24,110 bases of DNA from Ichthyosporea sp. XGB-2017a (lineage: Eukaryota; Opisthokonta; Ichthyosporea). The notes beneath the pieces are model-generated. The model ran no database searches and was not told the DNA's origin. It was given only the letters and a program-made list of their open reading frames with translations. Below, piece after piece: positions 1 to 8,429 of this stretch (the first letter of the stretch is position 1; each line of letters starts with the position of its first letter). The translations under genes and the position numbers were made by a program. The stretch is taken from assembly GCA_002811675.1 (NCBI GenBank), contig PDIM01000054.1, positions 243,768-267,877 on the forward strand. Direction: 5' to 3'.

Positions 1-107
1 TAGACGAATGTTTAGAAATCTTTTCTTTTTTTTTTTATTTTGTTTTATTTTTTTTGAATGTTGAAGAGAAGAAGAGAAGAAGAAAACAAGAGCGAGTGAA
101 AAGAAAT

Positions 108-3032
108 ATGGCTGTTGATGATCCTGCTGAGAAGGTTACTGCCCCTGTGCAGTCATTGGTGGAGGCAAATATTGCTGCAGCAAAGCAGGAAATCCAGAAG
201 GACTTGATGGGCGGTGTCGCGTTTGAGAAACCAATCAAAGAGTCTGTGTCTGAAATGACGATTGTGAATGCTCAATCGCCTTCAACAGCTGCTGGTGCGA
301 ATGGTGATTCTGCGGATACGAGCATGACGCAATTCGAATTACCCGAAGGATGGACAGTAGAGGAAACCGACACCGGGCGACTTTATTTTGTTGATCATAG
401 TAAGAAATTAACGTCGTGGGTCCCACCAGAGGGGAGTGTTGGGTTCCATGAAAGTATGCCAGAGCTGCAGCCACTGCCTGTTGGCTGGGAGATGGCATTG
501 GACGATGACGGCGAAAGGTATTATATTGATCACAATAGCAAAACAACTAGTAGAGAAGACCCAAGAGGGAGCATTGCTTCATCTCGAGCATCGCTTGTGA
601 ATGCTTTGAGTGGGTCCAAGCTTGATGTTGCAGTTGAGACGGAGGATTCTGCGAGTGCCACTTGTGCGAACGAAGCTCCCACTTCGTTGTTTGCGCCACC
701 AAAAAAGAAGGGAAGTTTGTCGGAACTGGAGTTTCTATCACCAGAAAATCTACCGCCTCCGATTGCGTATTTGAACCAGAAGCGTCGTATGGAAGAGGAG
801 AAAGAGAAGCGAAAATCAAGTCTTGAGGCACTCAATCAGAGTGCCGAGAATATCAAGGCGGGCGTGGACTCTAATGCTACTGATTCTATTACTTCTGCTG
901 AAAACAAGGTTAATTTCAAAGACGCAAAAATTGTTAAAGTTTATCTTGAAAATGGCCAGACTAAGACCTTTAAATTTTTTGATTCTACGACTGCAAAAGA
1001 TTTGATTAAATTGGCCACTCAGCGCACATACTCGTTGCCGTATAGTGATCACTTGGCTCTGGTAATGGAGCATACAGAGACGAAAATGTGGGCTTGGCTG
1101 AGACCTTTTGATTCTTTGTATGAAAGAATGAAGTTTATGGACGAGCGATGTGTCCACTCAAACTGGATTCATCGCCTTCGAGTGCGTTACTTGAAGCCGA
1201 CACCTTTGGAATTTCATACTGATAATACTTCCACTTTTGACTACATGTTTCACCAGACGAAAAACGATGTTATCAGTGGCGAGTTCTGCACTGAGCTTGT
1301 CAAGGATGATCTTATTCACCTTGCTGCTCTGGATATGCAACTTTGGTGCTGCACTTCTAGCAAAGAATTCGATGTGAAGATGATTAAAAATTCTATTGGG
1401 TTTGAATTCTTCTTCCCTTCGTACTTCTTACAGACATATTATATCAAAAATAGGAAGAAGACTGAGAAGAGTCTTGCTGCCATGTGGAAAAGCAAGTGCC
1501 AATTTTTGACCGCAACGGATTGTAAGCTGAAGTATTTAGATATTTGTTACAAGCTTCGTGATTTCGGTGGTGAAAAATACCATGTTCTTCTGGAATTGGA
1601 AACAGGGGTAGTCAACCCTGTAAAGCTGCTTATTTCTTGCAAACACGGAATAAGTTACGTAAAAGAAGATGCGTCCATATGCAAGGTTATGAATTTTGCC
1701 GATATTTCGAAAATGGAAATGAACGTTGATGCAACGAACCAGAAGTGTATTGTTGAGCTGTTCAAGTTTCCAGATAGTAGCACATCAATTAAAATCATTG
1801 CCAAAGATAATGACGGACAAGATATCGCTACTTTGATCAACGGATACCATCGCCTGTTTGTGATGTCACCTCATGCTGCAGATGACAAATATCTCATTCC
1901 AGCGCCAGCACCAAAAGTTCTAGAGCTGGGGACGAAAGAAGACTCTTCCGATACCATTTGTGACGGCTTAGCTGATGCCCCGCCCCCGCCACCTATGCCC
2001 GCAGGTCTTATTGGGTTGCACGACTTGCAAGGAGTCAAACTGAGGAAAGTGCTCAAACACGCTAGTTCGGAGCCCGCAATGGATTCCGCTAATACGTCTT
2101 TAGAAATGATAAAAAAGGCCAAGGAGCGCATGAAGCGAGTCGGTACGATGGACTCCATCAAAACTAAATCTGGTGAAGTTTTTGAATTCAAGAGATTAAG
2201 GAATACTAACACCAGCAAGCCTGCTCCGGCCTATGATTCTACGCATAATGTTCTTAACATTGGCTATAGAAAAGGTAGCGATGGCTCTCTTGTATGTGAT
2301 TTAGACATGAAACCACCGAAATACGTGGCATCTTCTTTGGAAAATATTAAACTCCGCAATACGGGGATTGACCTAACTGTCGCTCCTGAGTCCAATATAA
2401 GGCCTTCAAAGAGAAGTTCCGAGCCATCAATTAGCACTACCAAACAAATCCCTCCCCCTGTCAAACCAAGGGTGAAGAGGAGCGAAACAATGCCAGCAAT
2501 AAGAATTACTCCAAGCTCACCAAGTACTCCTAGAAGCTCATTAGCTGAGGAAGTTTTGGAAGAGCACGCCCCAGAAATGGGAGATGCATTTTCCGAAGGA
2601 CTGGCCAACAAGCTTATGTTGGGAGATGCCCCATTTCAGTCTACCCCCCCAAAAGCCCCCGGAAATTCTGAAGCCTTAAAAGACCCGATTGAAGGAGAGC
2701 AATGTGCAAATTTTACGCCCCCCGTGGTTGACTTAAATTTACCAAAAGAAATTGTTGCGGAGGCGGAAATTGCACCTAAGACAGCAAAAGAGGGAGTTCG
2801 GTCAAGAGAAGGACTTTTGAATAATGAAGTTGATTTGGACAATACCCACGAGTATTATGATATTTTGGAAACAAGCATGGACGCAAAATCTCGCACTACG
2901 GGAGTGGACAAGGATACCACCGTTTCAACAGAAAGTGTTGACAAATTAGATGGCAGTGAATCCAAGTCTAAAGCCAAAACTGGAGGTGGAGGAGGTAAAA
3001 AATCTCGAAAAAGAAAAGGGAAGAAGAAGTAA
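108..3032 (+). CDS. WW + FERM domain scaffold protein
   Basis: The protein has 974 residues when started at the first in-frame ATG (108, context AAATATGG). The frame is open upstream to the window edge, so a 5' exon cannot be excluded, and a 13-codon out-of-frame uORF begins at 58. WW1 is at about residues 77-108, with both Trp (82, 104) and the Pro at 107. WW2 is at 122-153, has the first Trp (127), but carries Arg at 149 where the second Trp should be. Residues 274-585 read as a FERM domain: a ubiquitin-like lobe, an alpha lobe with DLIHLAALDMQ, and a PH-like lobe. The tail is disordered, with a PPPPPMP run, a PPPVKPRVKR SH3-type ligand, an EYYDIL tyrosine motif and a Lys/Arg-rich C-terminus. 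FERM proteins link membranes or receptors to actin, and WW domains bind Pro-rich partners. Metazoan FRMPD4 also combines WW and FERM, but I see no PDZ here. No intron is needed. Confidence 0.85.
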   Translation: MAVDDPAEKVTAPVQSLVEANIAAAKQEIQKDLMGGVAFEKPIKESVSEMTIVNAQSPSTAAGANGDSADTSMTQFELPEGWTVEETDTGRLYFVDHSKKLTSWVPPEGSVGFHESMPELQPLPVGWEMALDDDGERYYIDHNSKTTSREDPRGSIASSRASLVNALSGSKLDVAVETEDSASATCANEAPTSLFAPPKKKGSLSELEFLSPENLPPPIAYLNQKRRMEEEKEKRKSSLEALNQSAENIKAGVDSNATDSITSAENKVNFKDAKIVKVYLENGQTKTFKFFDSTTAKDLIKLATQRTYSLPYSDHLALVMEHTETKMWAWLRPFDSLYERMKFMDERCVHSNWIHRLRVRYLKPTPLEFHTDNTSTFDYMFHQTKNDVISGEFCTELVKDDLIHLAALDMQLWCCTSSKEFDVKMIKNSIGFEFFFPSYFLQTYYIKNRKKTEKSLAAMWKSKCQFLTATDCKLKYLDICYKLRDFGGEKYHVLLELETGVVNPVKLLISCKHGISYVKEDASICKVMNFADISKMEMNVDATNQKCIVELFKFPDSSTSIKIIAKDNDGQDIATLINGYHRLFVMSPHAADDKYLIPAPAPKVLELGTKEDSSDTICDGLADAPPPPPMPAGLIGLHDLQGVKLRKVLKHASSEPAMDSANTSLEMIKKAKERMKRVGTMDSIKTKSGEVFEFKRLRNTNTSKPAPAYDSTHNVLNIGYRKGSDGSLVCDLDMKPPKYVASSLENIKLRNTGIDLTVAPESNIRPSKRSSEPSISTTKQIPPPVKPRVKRSETMPAIRITPSSPSTPRSSLAEEVLEEHAPEMGDAFSEGLANKLMLGDAPFQSTPPKAPGNSEALKDPIEGEQCANFTPPVVDLNLPKEIVAEAEIAPKTAKEGVRSREGLLNNEVDLDNTHEYYDILETSMDAKSRTTGVDKDTTVSTESVDKLDGSESKSKAKTGGGGGKKSRKRKGKKK

Positions 3033-3194
3033 ATCCTCATTAATGGCCCTTCAACAAAGAGTCTGACCAAGGGGATTTCGGAAATCTTGAGCCCGGATCC
3101 TGGTTGCATTTTTTCTTTCACCATTTTTCGTTTTGCTTTTGTATTATGTAATAATTAATAATAATATGTATTTGCCTTTTTTAAAAAGAGAAAA

Positions 3195-3200
3195 AATAAA
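3195..3200 (+). terminator. Polyadenylation signal AATAAA, WW-FERM gene
   Basis: AATAAA lies about 160 nt after the stop codon at 3032, in the spacer shared with the convergent methyltransferase gene. Confidence 0.6.
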
Positions 3201-3252
3201 GCTCGAGAGGCCTTTAAACGTCTTGCAAGAACTTTTAAAATTTTCCAAAACC

Positions 3253-3258
3253 TTTATT
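3253..3258 (-). terminator. Polyadenylation signal AATAAA, methyltransferase gene
   Basis: TTTATT on the + strand reads AATAAA on the minus strand, about 47 nt after the methyltransferase stop at 3305. The two convergent genes therefore have signals only about 50 nt apart, so their 3' UTRs may overlap. Confidence 0.6.
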
Positions 3259-3304
3259 CTTCCTCGATTGCATGGGCAGGCCACTCAGAGGGAGCTGTAA
3301 TACT

Positions 3305-4220
3305 TTATCTGTGACTGCCATTTGGTTTGAACAAGATGTAGTGGAACGTTGCAGTTCCAGAATGGCGTTTGTTTGGACGAGATCGAGTCCAACTGGTCTC
3401 AACGTAGACGGGCCCAACATATTCGAAATAGGAAGCTAACTCGGGACATTTCGTATATTTGGCAAAGCCATTATTTTCCTCCTTTTCTATGTTCTCTCCC
3501 GGTTCAGTTCCAAATATTCCAAACGGATAATGCAGAGATAAAATTTTACGAGGAGTCTTAATTTCTTGCTTGATTTTTAAGAACAAATGGCAAGAAAAAT
3601 CAGCTTTAAACAGGTGATTTATAAATAATATTGTGGCAGGTACACGTCCAAAAGGAAAATCAAGCATATTAGCCCAATAGAATTTGACCAAGGAACCTCG
3701 CTTGCTGAGGATGGGATTGGCCTGGTTTGCCACGAGGACAGAGGCACGGTATCTAGTCCTTGAGAGCTCAACACCAATACACCCTTTGGTATGCAGTGCA
3801 AAATAGATGCATGTATTCCCTGTACAGAAAAAATGGACAAATACAAGTATTAACACAAGCTAATCAGGTTGCAAAGAAAAAGAAAACAAAAAAAAAAAAA
3901 CACTTCTCTCTCAGATGTTTTAGATGTACTATACCATTTCCGGAGCCCAAATCAAAAATAACGTCGTCTTCCGTAACAATGCCCTCCTTGGGTCCTCGTA
4001 GAAGCTGCTGAAGGCCGGTGTAAGTCAATTCGCCATACAAAGCAGTACTCCCTCCCTGATTGACCTGTGTCTTTTCTGTCTCCGATATTGCAAATGGGAG
4101 ACTTCGTCTAGATATCTGCCGCAATAAGAGCTGTGCATTGGCTTTACTTTGCTCAGAGTACAAAGATGTGCTTGCTACAAGCAACAAAACAAAAATCCAC
4201 TGAAATAATTTAAAACTCAT
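3305..4220 (-). CDS. DOT1-like SAM methyltransferase with signal peptide, two exons
   Basis: Exon 1 is 4220-3935 and exon 2 is 3819-3305. The 115-nt intron (3934-3820) starts GTATAG and ends CTGTACAG. Joining restores SAM motif I across the junction (IFDLGSGNG then NTCIYFALHTKGCIGVELSR), giving 266 residues. Residues 1-28 (MSFKLFQWIFVLLLVASTSL and following) look like a signal peptide or signal anchor. ALYGELTYTGL at 60-70 resembles the YGE(L/I)TxEG element of DOT1-type methyltransferases. Then come motif I (D90), an acidic GVELSRTRY strand end that would bind the SAM ribose, ATILFINHLF as the motif-IV-like strand, and a C-terminal VETSWTRS plus FHYILFKP strand. The fold assignment is firm, but the substrate is unknown. 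The leader argues against a nuclear histone role. I chose the ATG at 4220 because the upstream frame has no ATG. Confidence 0.8.
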
Positions 4221-4455
4221 CTTGTTGGACTCCCTTATTAAATGTTCCGAAGAGTTTTTAACATCTTCCCCAAAGTCATGCAATCTGAAGCAGACATCGT
4301 TTTAAACTTTGAAGTCAAAATAAAGAAACAAAAAAATCAAACAACTCGACAGCTGTTGCGGTATTTTTTTTTTTTTCGGTTCATAAATTCTTCAGTTCCA
4401 AAGTGACAATTTTCCCAAATGTCAATTTCATATGGTGACAAGTTCGTTATGTGTA

Positions 4456-6174
4456 TTAGTCTGTTCTAGGCATTTTCTTGATGCGAGACATTAAAGATAT
4501 CGGATGGAAGTTGGACTTATTCAAGGACATCGTTATTTTTTTAGCAGGAGTACTAGTAGTGGAGCTGGTGGCAGTGTGGTCATTGGGTGCGGACGTATCG
4601 GAAGCTGACTTCTGTTGTGAAGTATTGTTACTGCTGCTTGCTGCAGGTACATTTCCCTTAAGAGGAGTTGCAAAAAGTGGTCTTTTTTTGTTTGGATTTA
4701 TCGTTTGTCTTGAAGCGAAATCAGTTTTAATTTCAAGTGTGTCACGTGATGGACAATCCATCTTTCTTTGCTGTGAAGGAAGCGAGCTATTGCTAGCTTT
4801 ATCACTTTTTGAATTGGCATTTCTGCGTGAAGGTTTTGTCTGCCGCCTGGGTTTTTTAGGCGGACTTGTATTCGCTAGTGTATGACCTCCACGGTGAGAT
4901 AACACTTCCGAAAAATCCCCAAAAGAAGTCACGAATGGGTCATAAGTTTCATAATGAGGAACGCTGGCCAAATATTCCTTAATTCTTTCTCGCACAGCAC
5001 CAGATTCTTCCTTTGTACTTTCGTTTATGATACATCCCCGTTCTACATCAGGTCGAGGAAAAGAGCTTTGCTTATGACATATAAACTTAAACAGAAATTC
5101 TATTTCATTTGATGAGGGATATAACACAAAAGGACCGGAAGGCCCTTTGCCTAATAAAACACGTCCAGTTTCCTTCAAAAGTCTATTTAACTGATTTATA
5201 ACCACCTTTTGGCGGGCGCTCTTTGAAGGATCATCCGTGCAGGGTATCAGGTGGAGAATATGGGGGGAGCCATAAGTAAACGATTCGCAGATTCCATTTT
5301 CATTTGCAGAGCTTTCCACGTCTAAGCAAACAGTAGTGTTTTCAGGAAAATAAGAGCTACCAGATGATACTGTTGCATAACCTTTAAACTCAAACGTATC
5401 CTCTACAATTCCATGAAGCATTACTTCAAATCGCACAAGTTGTCTTTTCAATCTTAGAGGATTGAAGATGTCTTCTATAATATACAAGAATATGGCATCA
5501 TTATGCACTTGCAAAGGACTAGCAGAGCAAAGCCAAGAAGATGTCAGGTTAACCATACCATTGTCATTATTTTCCTCCAGTGACTTAAATACAACAAGGC
5601 GTGAGTCAATCAAACCAAATAATCGTTTTTCCTCGAGTGTGAATTTCTCCAAAGCAGACTGAAGACCCGAGTCAAGAACGAGGAGGGACCTTTCTGAGCA
5701 TATAAACGTTATCAAAGCTTTACTTTGGGAGTCCTTATCAGGTATAGAGGCAGCAAGATCAACATTGAGGAGCAAAGAACACAAAGAGGAAAAATGTTGG
5801 ACCACCTCCTGTTCTGTAAGTCGCAGAGGGTCACTTTTCGGACCTAAGCAAGTTGTTAATAATGAGTCAAATAGGGATTTGAGATCCTCTTGCAGGTTCT
5901 TCAGGGAGTTTTCATTTTGTACGTAGAATGATTTAATAATCGTGGAAGCCGCAGCTGGGGGATTGCAGTTTCTCTCGTGGTTGTGATTTGTTATGCAGGC
6001 AATGAAGATCCAAATCTTTTTGTTGTTTTGGATAACGGCTTTGATATAGGTTACGAATTTCTTCAGAAGGAGGTCATATCGTGCTCGGGTGAGTGCCCTC
6101 TCAGGGACAAGGGCGAGGATTTGTATGTGGAAGCTCTCGGAAACGGATGTCCCATCTGCACCCGCGACATTCAT
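4456..6174 (-). CDS. M1AP: M1AP-like protein (meiosis 1 arrest protein homologue)
   Basis: A single open exon encodes 572 residues from the ATG at 6174; upstream in-frame codons run through a poly-Lys-coding A tract and are leader. The match to vertebrate M1AP (about 530 residues), recalled rather than searched, runs the whole length. An N-terminal IQILALVPE strand and helix resemble a von Willebrand-type fold. FYVQNENSLKNLQEDLKSL at 83-101 is followed by ITFICSERSLLVLDSGL at 155-171. NGICESFTYGSPHIL at 293-307 matches the vertebrate CESLTYGLPFIL block. LLKETGRVLLGKGPSGPF at 332-349 comes next, then YDPFVTSFGDFSEVL at 411-425. The tail from about 438 is basic and Ser/Thr-rich (PPKKPRRQTKPSRR), a plausible nuclear localisation signal. 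In mammals M1AP works with the SHOC1-TEX11-SPO16 group in meiotic recombination and its loss arrests male meiosis. A meiotic role here is inferred from homology. Confidence 0.72.
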   Translation of the reverse strand: MNVAGADGTSVSESFHIQILALVPERALTRARYDLLLKKFVTYIKAVIQNNKKIWIFIACITNHNHERNCNPPAAASTIIKSFYVQNENSLKNLQEDLKSLFDSLLTTCLGPKSDPLRLTEQEVVQHFSSLCSLLLNVDLAASIPDKDSQSKALITFICSERSLLVLDSGLQSALEKFTLEEKRLFGLIDSRLVVFKSLEENNDNGMVNLTSSWLCSASPLQVHNDAIFLYIIEDIFNPLRLKRQLVRFEVMLHGIVEDTFEFKGYATVSSGSSYFPENTTVCLDVESSANENGICESFTYGSPHILHLIPCTDDPSKSARQKVVINQLNRLLKETGRVLLGKGPSGPFVLYPSSNEIEFLFKFICHKQSSFPRPDVERGCIINESTKEESGAVRERIKEYLASVPHYETYDPFVTSFGDFSEVLSHRGGHTLANTSPPKKPRRQTKPSRRNANSKSDKASNSSLPSQQRKMDCPSRDTLEIKTDFASRQTINPNKKRPLFATPLKGNVPAASSSNNTSQQKSASDTSAPNDHTATSSTTSTPAKKITMSLNKSNFHPISLMSRIKKMPRTD

Positions 6175-6204
6175 TTTGAATTTGTGAAATGTTTGTTTGT
6201 GTTT

Positions 6205-6239
<35 letters not shown>

Positions 6240-6311
6240 TTTCATGCAAATCCGAAATAGAAAAAGTTAATTCTGATTCACTGACAGACTGGAAGAAGAA
6301 AACAGCAAACA
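6175..6311. promoter_or_regulatory. Divergent promoter with 32-nt T tract
   Basis: Only 137 bp separate the start codons of the M1AP-like gene (-) and the TAF1A-like gene (+). The spacer contains an uninterrupted T run at 6207-6238. Long poly(dA:dT) tracts exclude nucleosomes and are typical of shared promoters in compact genomes. No TATA box is evident. Function is inferred from position. Confidence 0.55.
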
Positions 6312-8264
6312 ATGTTCTCCTTGGCCGGATTTCATCCCGTGCGCTCAGGGATCCGGCCTGCGCATCTCAACAAACTGCTGCGGATCCTCCATGCGGCGCT
6401 GGTGCAACACGAGTGGGCCAAAGGAGCAGCTATCCTGTCTGTGATTCTCGTCAAGTGGAAGTTCATCCCGAAGGTGGCGTGGCAAATTGGGTTTATGATC
6501 CTCACAAAGGGTTCCTCACAGCACAAAGCCATCATGTACTTCCGTGTGATGCTGTCCTTGGTCCGTGATGTTGATTTGCGCCAGAAAATGATCCTCGAGT
6601 TGTCCTTCTATCTCATCCGAGAGGGGAATCTCCGTGAGGCGTATGATAATCTAATTGGGTTTGTGCATCTGTCGCCCTATAGTGAAAATATTCTCTACCA
6701 TGGTTACTGCGGGGTGATTTCCTATGAGCTGTGGGCACAGGAGGTGGAGCACAACTGCTGTCGCGAGCTTCTCTCTTTAACTGCCAGACAAACTTCGTCG
6801 TCTGGGGCTACTACCAATCAATCGTCGTGTAACGATGGGGAGGGGATGGGGGGCTTGAAGGGGCCAATGAAGTTTGAAAGCGTGTTTGGGGTAAAGTCGC
6901 TTGTTAATGGTAAAGATAAATCGAAGTCTCCCCCCCTTAGTAACCTTTCATTGTGGATTTGGAATTATCAATGCACTTTTGGCGACGGGGATGATTACTT
7001 TGAAGAAGACTCTGTAGGTGGACACAATGTTGATTCCTTGCTGTGCAATTATTCGAGCAAAGCGGCTGTGCTTGAGAAACAGGCGGTTGGTCATCTCAAA
7101 AATGCTGTTGGAATGGATATGGGATTCTCGGAACTGTTTTTTTTGCGGTATATGGAGCTATTAATGTTTCGAGTCCGCCGTTTTGAAGTGATTCAAATGC
7201 CGCACACCCGGGTTGGAAATGAAAAAGGTGGCGAAGCAAAGTTGGATGGGCAAGAAGAGGACGTGAGTGTGGTAGAAGATGGTTGGGGTAAGATTTTGAG
7301 CCTTTTTAATGCTTCATTTCCGCAAGCAGAAACAGAATATTACGTGGTAGAGGTCCTTGCACAGCTGGAGTCTGCAGTAGGCCCTATGACTCCCACCGAA
7401 GCGGTAGGGAGAGGAGAATGTACTTTTAATGTACTAAAAGCGTGGTATATGTGCTTGAAGTTCATCTTCACCGTAGCTGTGAGGCGAGGAGGGGGTATGA
7501 AGGGCTTGGAGGAACAAAAAAGCCACTACGGCCACAACTTGGGAGGGGCTTCGATGTTTGTTTATGGAATGGTTTGTGTATTATCGCAACTTGTGTATCT
7601 GGACCCAACATGGGATCTTCTTAACGACGAAATAGAGTATCTAATGCACGGTGAGCTGTTTAAAAATGAGGAAGATGAGGATTTTGGACCACTGAGGGTA
7701 GCTGCTAAGGAAGCTATTCGGCGCTTGGCTGTTAAAATTGCAATAGAGCGAACAAATGCACCGCAACTCCAGCACCAGCTATCGACGTGGAAACGTCTTC
7801 GATCCACTTTAGATCTCTGTCCGGGTATGACTGTTTTTGAGACAGGAGATGAAGAGTGGATTATGGCATATCATATAAAGCCTCATTGGGACAAAATGAA
7901 AGCACATGTTAAAGCTCGGATTGACAAGAGTGTGGAGGCTTCAGAGATGACTGATGAAAGCTGTAGCGATAGCCTGACTTGTGATGAAGATGAGTTTGAT
8001 GAAACTCAATCAATACAATGTGATCTCTTAATTACTGATAAATCCTTAAAGGACTCGTGTGTGAAACTCTCAGAAGAGGGAACGTTGTTCATGGAGAAAT
8101 TGACTTGCATTGCCCTTATTCGTGCGAGAGGAACAAGGGCAGAGCCTAGTATTTTCAATTCCTTATTTTTTGAAGAATTCCGTAATTGGCTTTTGAACTG
8201 TAAAGTAAAACCTTCCTTGACGAAAGATTTCGAAATGGCGGTTAGTTCCTTGCGATATGATTAA
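6312..8264 (+). CDS. TAF1A: TAF1A-like RNA polymerase I initiation factor subunit (probable)
   Basis: 650 residues, one exon. Residues about 18-140 form a helical-repeat region with LLRILHAALVQHEWAKGAAIL, WQIGFMIL and LSFYLIREGNLREAYDNLIGF. These line up in order and spacing with the N-terminal TPR-like part of human TAF1A (recalled: ALLKHQWQQAAEY, WKLGSEIL, ALYLLHHGMLKDAKRNL). FFLRYMELLMF near 274 resembles the YVEMLEFYGD repeat. Human TAF1A has 450 residues; the extra length here is in acidic or Gly/Ser-rich inserts (about 155-260, 300-325, 535-575). TAF1A is a subunit of SL1/TIF-IB, which recruits RNA polymerase I to rDNA promoters. The match rests on short blocks without an invariant motif, so another TPR protein remains possible. 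Confidence 0.45.
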   Translation: MFSLAGFHPVRSGIRPAHLNKLLRILHAALVQHEWAKGAAILSVILVKWKFIPKVAWQIGFMILTKGSSQHKAIMYFRVMLSLVRDVDLRQKMILELSFYLIREGNLREAYDNLIGFVHLSPYSENILYHGYCGVISYELWAQEVEHNCCRELLSLTARQTSSSGATTNQSSCNDGEGMGGLKGPMKFESVFGVKSLVNGKDKSKSPPLSNLSLWIWNYQCTFGDGDDYFEEDSVGGHNVDSLLCNYSSKAAVLEKQAVGHLKNAVGMDMGFSELFFLRYMELLMFRVRRFEVIQMPHTRVGNEKGGEAKLDGQEEDVSVVEDGWGKILSLFNASFPQAETEYYVVEVLAQLESAVGPMTPTEAVGRGECTFNVLKAWYMCLKFIFTVAVRRGGGMKGLEEQKSHYGHNLGGASMFVYGMVCVLSQLVYLDPTWDLLNDEIEYLMHGELFKNEEDEDFGPLRVAAKEAIRRLAVKIAIERTNAPQLQHQLSTWKRLRSTLDLCPGMTVFETGDEEWIMAYHIKPHWDKMKAHVKARIDKSVEASEMTDESCSDSLTCDEDEFDETQSIQCDLLITDKSLKDSCVKLSEEGTLFMEKLTCIALIRARGTRAEPSIFNSLFFEEFRNWLLNCKVKPSLTKDFEMAVSSLRYD

Positions 8265-8326
8265 TCTCCTTTTTTCATTCATTATTTTTCAGTAAATAAG
8301 AACGTTATATATTTAAATTAATGGAC

Positions 8327-8332
8327 TTTATT
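8327..8332 (-). terminator. Polyadenylation signal AATAAA, cyclase gene
   Basis: TTTATT on the + strand, about 98 nt beyond the cyclase stop at 8430. The convergent + gene ends at 8264; I found only a weaker AATAAG near 8295 for it. Confidence 0.5.
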
Positions 8333-8429
8333 CTTAATTTAAGACCATCGAAACTTCTGCGGCAGTATACTGAGCTGTTTCGTAAAGAAAGCGTAATGAA
8401 GACAACGCGCATGTTACGTAATATAGCAA

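Noticed and set aside
4478-4885. Plus-strand frame of 135 codons opposite the M1AP-like tail
   Set aside because: Antisense shadow of the Ser-rich tail, no family match.
6175-6312. N-terminal extension of the M1AP-like protein up to 6312
   Set aside because: It would encode a long Lys run from the homopolymer, and the homologous region starts at the ATG at 6174 with a good context.
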